In this document: piece by piece, positions 20,672 through 26,392 of the stretch
Layout of the letters: every line of letters starts with the position of its first letter
Numbering within the stretch: position 1 is the first letter of the stretch
Assembly: GCA_011947345.1 (NCBI GenBank)
Contig: JAAVTG010000228.1
Coordinates: 1-26,392, forward strand
Direction: 5' to 3'
DNA: 26,392 bases
Source of the DNA: Phytophthora quininea
Taxonomy: Eukaryota > Oomycota > Peronosporomycetes > Peronosporales > Peronosporaceae
Position numbers and translations under genes: made by a program
The notes under the pieces: generated by a model
What the model saw: the letters and a program-made list of their open reading frames with translations, nothing else
What the model was told of the DNA's origin: nothing
Database searches by the model: none

Positions 20672-23261
20672 ATGGCCGCCCCGAGCCGCGGCAGCTTATC
20701 CCGGTGGAGACTGCCGCCTTCTTCCACCCGGAATGCAACCACCCGCAGCTCTTCCACTCCGAGTATAAGCGGTAGGTATGGTCGACAGCCGTGGCTCGCG
20801 TAGACGCAGCTAGGCGACGCACTTGAAGAGACAGAAACGACGCCAGTATTAGGCTTCGTGGGGTTCTCACTCATCTGCTTCCTCTATTCTGTGTCCAGGA
20901 GCAACCGCACCAAAGGCCTCAAGATCCTCCGGTACGACTGAGAGTCTTATCACGGCCATAACACCGTTCGCGTAACAATGGACATGTCTTGCTCACTCGT
21001 CTCGTATCGAAAGCGCAGGTGCTTCCCGCACTGCTGCCCCGAGCACATCGACCGCAGCTACTGCGGCACGTCGCTCAGTCTGCGCGTGCAGTTAGCCCAG
21101 AGCTCGATCCAGCAAGGCCAAGACCCGCCGCCCAACGAAACATTGGTCGTGTTTGCCCGCTTCGAGGCCGTGAGCGACGTGAGCTTGCGGCCGGGCGAGT
21201 GCGTGGAGGTCGACCGGATCGCCGCAGAAACACAGTCGAACAGCAACCTGGAGGGCCAGTGGGTGGCGGGAGTGCTCGACCGGCCGTCGAGACTCGTGAC
21301 CACCATCTGCACGCCGGGTATGCCGTCAAATGACCACAAGCCGCTCGTCTTCCACCTCAACGGCAAGCCGTTCTCCCGCTGGTACTACGACTGGGAGAGC
21401 GGCGCCAACAAGGCGCAGCGCCTCACGAAGCACGTGATCAAGGCGTACGTGTTCGAGCGCTGTGCGGTCGACCAGGACGGCCACTTCACTGCTTTCACTG
21501 CACCCCAGGCGCATACATTGCTGTACCGTGTCGTGCACGTCGCAACCTCGCCCGAGTTCACCGTTATCTCCTACCGCCGCGCGCCGTCTGATGCGTATCA
21601 GGCTGCACCAAGTGGAGGGGAATGCCAGACAGCGTGGGAAGGCGGTGCTGCCAGCACCTTTATGAACAGACCCGTGCACGAACCTGCGCCCGATGACGAC
21701 GGTAACCCTGCTAATGTGTTATCTCACTCCCAGGTGTCCAGCAGCTCGCATCAAGTGTCAGCAAGGACAATTTCTCCTCGAAGCAGAACGCGCAGTGCAG
21801 CTCATCCACGGGCGCAAAAACGTCCCGAGCGACCTGCAGCGACAGCACCAGATCCTGACGAACTACTGCAAGACGCCCTGCGGTGGGAGCACGCCAACCT
21901 GCCGGCTGTATCTGTATCAAAGAATTTAGCGTTAGTGTACTCGTTCCTTCGCTGGGCCCCGCTAAGTCTCTATGCTTCCTTTGCTGATGGACTTGTACGC
22001 TTAATCCACAAGAAGTTCGAAGTCACTCAACTACGCACTGCAGAAAGTGACGACACGCTCGACTGCTTCTCCAAGACCCTGCTGGACCAGATCGACAAGT
22101 ACAGTGCTTTTACGACCATCCATCGAGGTCAGGACGCGGGCAGAAAGCCAGCGTGGTCCCCAGCAATAACAGCACTTCTGCGCGTGCTGTCGGAGTTGAC
22201 GATGTGGGTTTTCTCGGAGGACACGCAGCAGTGGCTGCGCGTTTTTTCAGGCAGTACGCCGCGTCGGTGCTGGACAAGAATGCGATGCGTGAATGCTTCT
22301 TGCTGTTTCTGAGGGAGTTAGAAGACCGCATGGACGCACGAGTCTTCGCAAGTTCGGATCTGCTCAGCCTGGCCAACGCCGCCGAGGAAATTATTGTGGC
22401 AGTGTATTCGTGCGAATACTTCCGTAGTCGGCGCCATCGCGTACGGCAGATCCTGAGCGGACAGTGCTTTTCGGGCTGGAACGCCTTTGTGGCACAAATG
22501 CGCGAGACGTACATCAGTATGTCTGCGCGTCCGGGCGTACGTCGGTCTCTGACCAGAGTGCCAAACTTGAATTTCGTTCAAGCACACCAGCCTCGAAATA
22601 TTGTTGAGAGAGACTGGCAGGGCGAGTGGCTAATGAACGTCAATAAGGCCGCGTGGGAATTCACAGAAGCGAGCGACTTCAGTGGCGTTAATGATGAGGC
22701 CACAGGGCCAATTTCTTTCTTTTCCTTAATCGAGACCATCTCGCAGTTAGCGCATTTGGAGATCGCCATGGACCTCCAAGGCGGGTCGTTATTCGTTCGA
22801 TCAACCCAAGGTGTGTCGGGACCGTTAAATGCCACGCGTTTGGTCCTGGATGGCAAGGACCGCGTGTTCTCTATGTTTCCAAACGGGATGTCGTCCAGTG
22901 CAGATGGTGTCAGCGGAGACTACATCGGTGAAATCGAAGCGGTCCAGCCGGATCAAGTTGTGGTGTTCCTGCAGCTTTTCGACTGGTGCTTCTCGGACGA
23001 GCGCCCGTCTTACTACTTGCGCATGCGCATTAAATGCGGGGCGATTGTCGCCTGTGCGTAGATGGCGACATTTTAACGACCGCTGTGGGGGCGCTTTTCA
23101 CGCCGGAAGAAGCCTTACGATTAAAGGAAATGCGTCTGCGAGAGAAATGTACCGCTGCGACCGAAGCTCATTTGCGCTTCCTTCGCGAGAGCGCTGGTTC
23201 AAGCCCAACCGCGGATTGGAAACAGCTTGGCAAGTTCAGCTTGCCTTACTGCAAACTGTGA
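20672..23261 (+). CDS. Paralogue C of the unrecognised family (three exons, three one-base losses)
   Basis: Exons 20672-20771, 20899-20931 and 21019-23261; about 792 residues after restoring three bases. C is clearly homologous to A and B but much more diverged. Exon 1 encodes AAFFHPECNHPQLFHSEYKR; exons 2-3 give SNRTKGLKILR and CFPHCCPEHIDRSYCGTS, so the Cys/His cluster is kept. The core is strongly conserved (FEAVSDVSLRPGECVEVDRI; SRWYYDWESGANKAQRL; TSPEFTVISYRRAP), the linker is not. The C-terminal region runs from DWQGEWLMNVNKAAW to CVDGDILTTA. Frame changes lie in exon 1 near 20700, at CTGCGCGTTTTTTCAGG (about 22237) and at TGCGGGGCGAT (about 23035). The ATG at 20672 is in register with A and B only if the exon 1 base is restored; no other ATG was found in the downstream frame. 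Function unknown. Confidence 0.75.
20772..20898 (+). other. Intron 1 of paralogue C
   Basis: A 127-nt intron with a GTAGGT donor and TGTGTCCAG acceptor, in the same Arg codon as the single intron of A and B but unrelated in sequence and length. Confidence 0.75.
20932..21018 (+). other. Intron 2 of paralogue C (absent from A and B)
   Basis: An 87-nt intron with a GTACGA donor and AAGCGCAG acceptor inside LR|CFPHCC. Removing it joins CTCCG to GTGCTTCCC and restores LRCFPHCCPEH, exactly matching A and B, which have no interruption here. Confidence 0.78.
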
Positions 23262-23409
23262 GGGGCGCTGGGATCTCATGCGCCCTTCTGATGAATATTT
23301 TTCAACAGCATTGTATTTTCTTCTTTCCTGTAATGACATGTTATCGTGTCTATCTTGACAACTAAGATGGTGTCCATTCGTTCTTACTGTCCAGCACAAC
23401 AACCCGAGG
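23262..23409. other. Spacer between paralogue C and the inverted R2 array
   Basis: A short 148-bp 3' flank of C, AT-richer than its surroundings; no gene. It abuts the repeat array directly. Confidence 0.5.
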
Positions 23410-23419
23410 GATACCCTCG
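23405..23419. repeat. Small palindrome CGAGGG-ATA-CCCTCG at the R2 array border
   Basis: Perfect 6-bp arms lie around a 3-bp spacer. The right arm belongs to R2 (GATACCCTCG recurs inside other units) and the left arm to the flank, so the palindrome is created by the junction. Confidence 0.6.
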
Positions 23420-26392
23420 AATTCCATCCCACACCAGATTTATTCACCGCCGACAACACTATTCCGTACGTGGCCGTTGGTCCAGCATCGTTTCCTCCTG
23501 TCAGCTGGGTCTTCTCACTACCGACGGCGTCATTAGCCTCCCAGATGTGCTGTCGAGTGCATTCGCCAGCTTTCGTAGGCCTCCGTGGAGCCGAGAGCCG
23601 CGGTTTCGCGGGTTGCACCGGCGCTGATAGCCTCCACGGCAGTCCTGGTATTTTTCCGACGCCGATCTACGCTCACGAGACGTTATTGACGGAGCCCGCG
23701 GGTCGAGCACGCTGCCACGGCACCGCCGGACGTGTGTCCCCACCACTTGTGTCCCCCACGCCGCACAGATCCGACCGAATCCACAGCCGTGGGCTGCTTT
23801 CGAAACAACAGTCTTTAGTCTCCACCGTCAGGGTCATTGCTGGACGGGAACGGTCGCCCCGACACGTCCGTGCCGCAACAACACGAGTTTCGGGCGCCGA
23901 GCGTGGCAGAAACCCTGTGCCGGCGCTCTTCCCGCCGTTTCCACCCCAAAATCGCTGCTGTGGCTCGTCGGTGCCGGCGCACCCAGCAGGGTGTACGGAA
24001 ATCTGGACCACACGACGCATCTGCAGTGGCCGACCCGTGCCGACAAACAGCCCCGGCGTCGCGCCGCGCACCCGTTGTGTCTCGGCTCGGAGTCAATTTA
24101 TCGCGGCCGCTAATATTTTTTGCCCGCCGACCCGGCCGCCAGGTCGCTGAAGTGACCGGAACGATTTGCAGAAGGGTCCACCGGTGTCGTCACCCACTTC
24201 CTCGGTATATTTTCTCGCTGCGCTACGGTCCTACGGGGCGTCACGGCGGCCCGGCGGTTTGTTTTTGCGTTCGTGGACACGTTCTCTGCAGCAGAATGGC
24301 GAGTGTCCGGCTCCGGTCCTCGCGACGGTGCCTCCGCCGTCCACACCAGTCGGAAAATGTCCTGCCAGCACCACCACAGTTGTCCACGAATATTTTCTGC
24401 GAGGCTCCGACATTCTTTTTCTGCCGCATCGCCGCGGCGGAACCTAGAAGCCGCCGAAAACGAGTCGTCCACGACCGCTCACGACCGCTCGCGACCGATG
24501 GACAGGTGTCCACCTGCGCTTGGACACCTCCGACACTCGAAAACTACTTCCGCCACGCTCCGTTCAAGCATCTCCAGCGTCCGCCGCCACGGAGCCGACC
24601 GAAATTCTCGCCGATACCCTCGAATTCCATCCCCACACCAGATTTATTCACCGCCGACAACACTATTCCGTACGTGGCCGGTGGTCCAGCATCGTATCCT
24701 CCTGTCAGCTTGGTCTTCTCACTACCGACGGCGTCATTAGCCTCCCAGATGTGCTGTCGAGCGCATTCGCCAGCTTTCGTAGGCCTCCGTGGAGCCGCGA
24801 GCCGCGGTTTCGCGGGTTTCACCGGCGCTGATAGCATCCACGGTAGTCCTGGTATTTTTCCGGCGCCGATCTACGCTCACGCTCACGAGACGCTATCGAC
24901 GGAGTCCGCGGGTCGAGCGCGCTGCCACGGCACCGCCGGACGTGTCCCCACCACTTGTGTCCCCCACGCCGCACAGATCCGACCGAATCCACAGCCGTGG
25001 GCTGCTTTCGAAACAACAGTCTGTAGTCTCCACCGTCAGGGTCATTGCTGGACGGGAACGGTCGCCCCGACACGTCCGTGCCGCAACAACACGAGTTTCG
25101 GGCGCCGAGCGTGGCACAAACCTTGTGCCGGCGCTCTTCCCACCGTTTCCGCCCCAAAATCGCTGCTGTGGCTCGTCGGTGCCGGCGCACCCAGCAGGGT
25201 GTACGGAAATCTGGACCACACGACGCATCTGTAGTGGCCGACCCGTGCCGACAAACAGCCCCCGGCGCCGCGCCGCGCACTCCGTTGTGTCTCGGCTCGG
25301 ATTCAATTTATCGCGGCCGCTAATATTTTTGCCCGCCGACCTGGCCGCCAGGTCGCTGAAGTGACCGGAACGATTTGCAGAAGGGTCCACCGGTGTCGTC
25401 ACCCACTTCCTCGGTATATTTTCTCGCTGCGCTACGGTCCTACGGGGCGTCACGGCGGCCCGGCGGTTTGTTTTTGCGTTCGTGGACACGTTCTCTGCAG
25501 CAGAATGGCGAGTGTCCGGCTCCGGTCCTCGCGACGGTGCCTCCGACGTCCACACCAGTCGGAAAATGTCCTGCCAGCACCGCCACAGTTGTCACAAATA
25601 TTTTCCGCGAGGCTCCGACATTCATTTTCTGCCGCATCGCCGCGGCGGAACCTAGAAGCCGCCGAAAACGAGTCGTCCACGACCGCTCACGACCGCTCGC
25701 GACCGATGGACAGGTGTCCACCTGCGCTTGGACACCTCCGACAACTCGAAAACTACTTCCGCCACGCTCCGTTCAAGCGTCTCCAGCGTCCGCCGCCACG
25801 GAGCCGACCGAAATTCTCGCCGATACCCTCGAATTCCATCCCACACCAGATTTATTCACCGCCGACAACACTGTTCCGTACGTGGCCGGTGGTCCAGCAT
25901 CGTATCCTCCTGTCAGCTTGGTCTTCTCACTACCGACGGCGTCATCAGCCTCCCAGATGTGCTGTCGAGCGCATTCGCCACCTTTGCTAGGCCTCCGTGG
26001 AGCCGCGAGCCGCGGTTTCGCGGGTTTCACCGGCGCTGATAGCATCCACGGTAGTCCTGGTATTTTTTCCGGCGCCGATCTACGCTCTACGCTCACGAGA
26101 CGCTATCGACGGAGTCCGCGGGTCGAGCGCGCTGCCACGGCACCGCCGGACGTGTGTCCCCACCACTTGTGTCCCCACGCCGCACAGATCCGACCGAATC
26201 CACAGCCGTGGGCTGCTTTCGAAACAACAGTCTGTAATCTCCACCGTCAGGGTCATTGCTGGACGGGAAACGGTCGCCCCGACACGTCCGTGCCGCAACA
26301 ACACGAGTTTCGGGCGCCGGAGCGTGGCACAAAACCTGTGCCGGCGCTCTTCCCACCGTTTCCGCCCCAAAATCGCTACTGTGGCTCGTCGG
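23410..26392 (-). repeat. R2 tandem array, minus orientation, ~2.5 units, continues past the window
   Basis: These are the reverse complement of the units at 11360-15434. The anchor GGAAAATGTCCTGCCAGC occurs at 24352 and 25561 (period 1209 bp). It begins sharply at GATACCCTCGAATTCCATCC and is still in repeat at the right edge. Long open frames (24150-23470, 23837-25234 plus) are the same unit-strand frames that are open in the other array, and are judged non-coding. The last partial unit at the window edge carries the GTAGCG/CGCTAC variant also seen in the last unit of the plus array (about 15411). Confidence 0.9.

Noticed and set aside
1..26392. tRNA, rRNA, CRISPR arrays or bacterial-type operons
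   Set aside because: No cloverleaf, rRNA signature or short regularly spaced repeats were seen; the repeats present have periods near 1.2 kb or 9 bp.

Overview
The window looks like nuclear DNA from an oomycete, probably a Phytophthora-type species. It has compact eukaryotic genes with GT-AG introns of 72-127 bp, very short gaps between genes, and a GC-rich repeat compartment next to conserved housekeeping genes. The organism is inferred from style and gene content only.

Layout. (1) 1-1363, minus: 5' half of an Argonaute gene (N-terminal and PAZ domains). It is cut by the left edge and broken by frame changes and a nonsense codon. (2) 1756-2495, minus: a small C2 + dysferlin-type (DysF) domain protein. 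(3) 2612-4661, plus: a Nop9-like PUF-repeat nucleolar protein. (4) 4736-7164, minus: copy A of an unrecognised ~785-residue family. (5) 7165-8690: no gene seen. (6) 8694-11313: two direct copies of a ~1.23 kb repeat (R1). (7) 11360-15434: tandem array of a ~1.21 kb GC-rich repeat (R2), about 3.4 units. (8) 15435-16768: AT-richer DNA, starting with what looks like a decayed piece of R2. (9) 16769-19157, plus: copy B, a close inverted duplicate of A. (10) 19158-20671: no gene; degenerate repeats with ACCGGTA motifs. (11) 20672-23261, plus: copy C, a diverged paralogue with an extra intron. (12) 23410 to the right edge: a second R2 array in the opposite orientation.

The conserved left part is housekeeping: RNA silencing (AGO), membrane or lipid binding (C2-DysF) and small-subunit ribosome biogenesis (Nop9). 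The rest is an expanded paralogue cluster in a repeat-rich inverted arrangement: A and B are inverted to each other, and the two R2 arrays are inverted to each other around B and C. A and B show alternating near-identical and diverged stretches, which suggests gene conversion.

A caution applies to all coding calls. Every gene is interrupted by single-base frame changes, nearly all equivalent to one missing base, and several lie in homopolymers. Correcting them gives a whole number of codons in all five genes that lie completely inside the window. This looks more like an indel-prone assembly than six independent pseudogenes. The Argonaute is the exception, since it also carries an in-frame stop that a lost base cannot explain.
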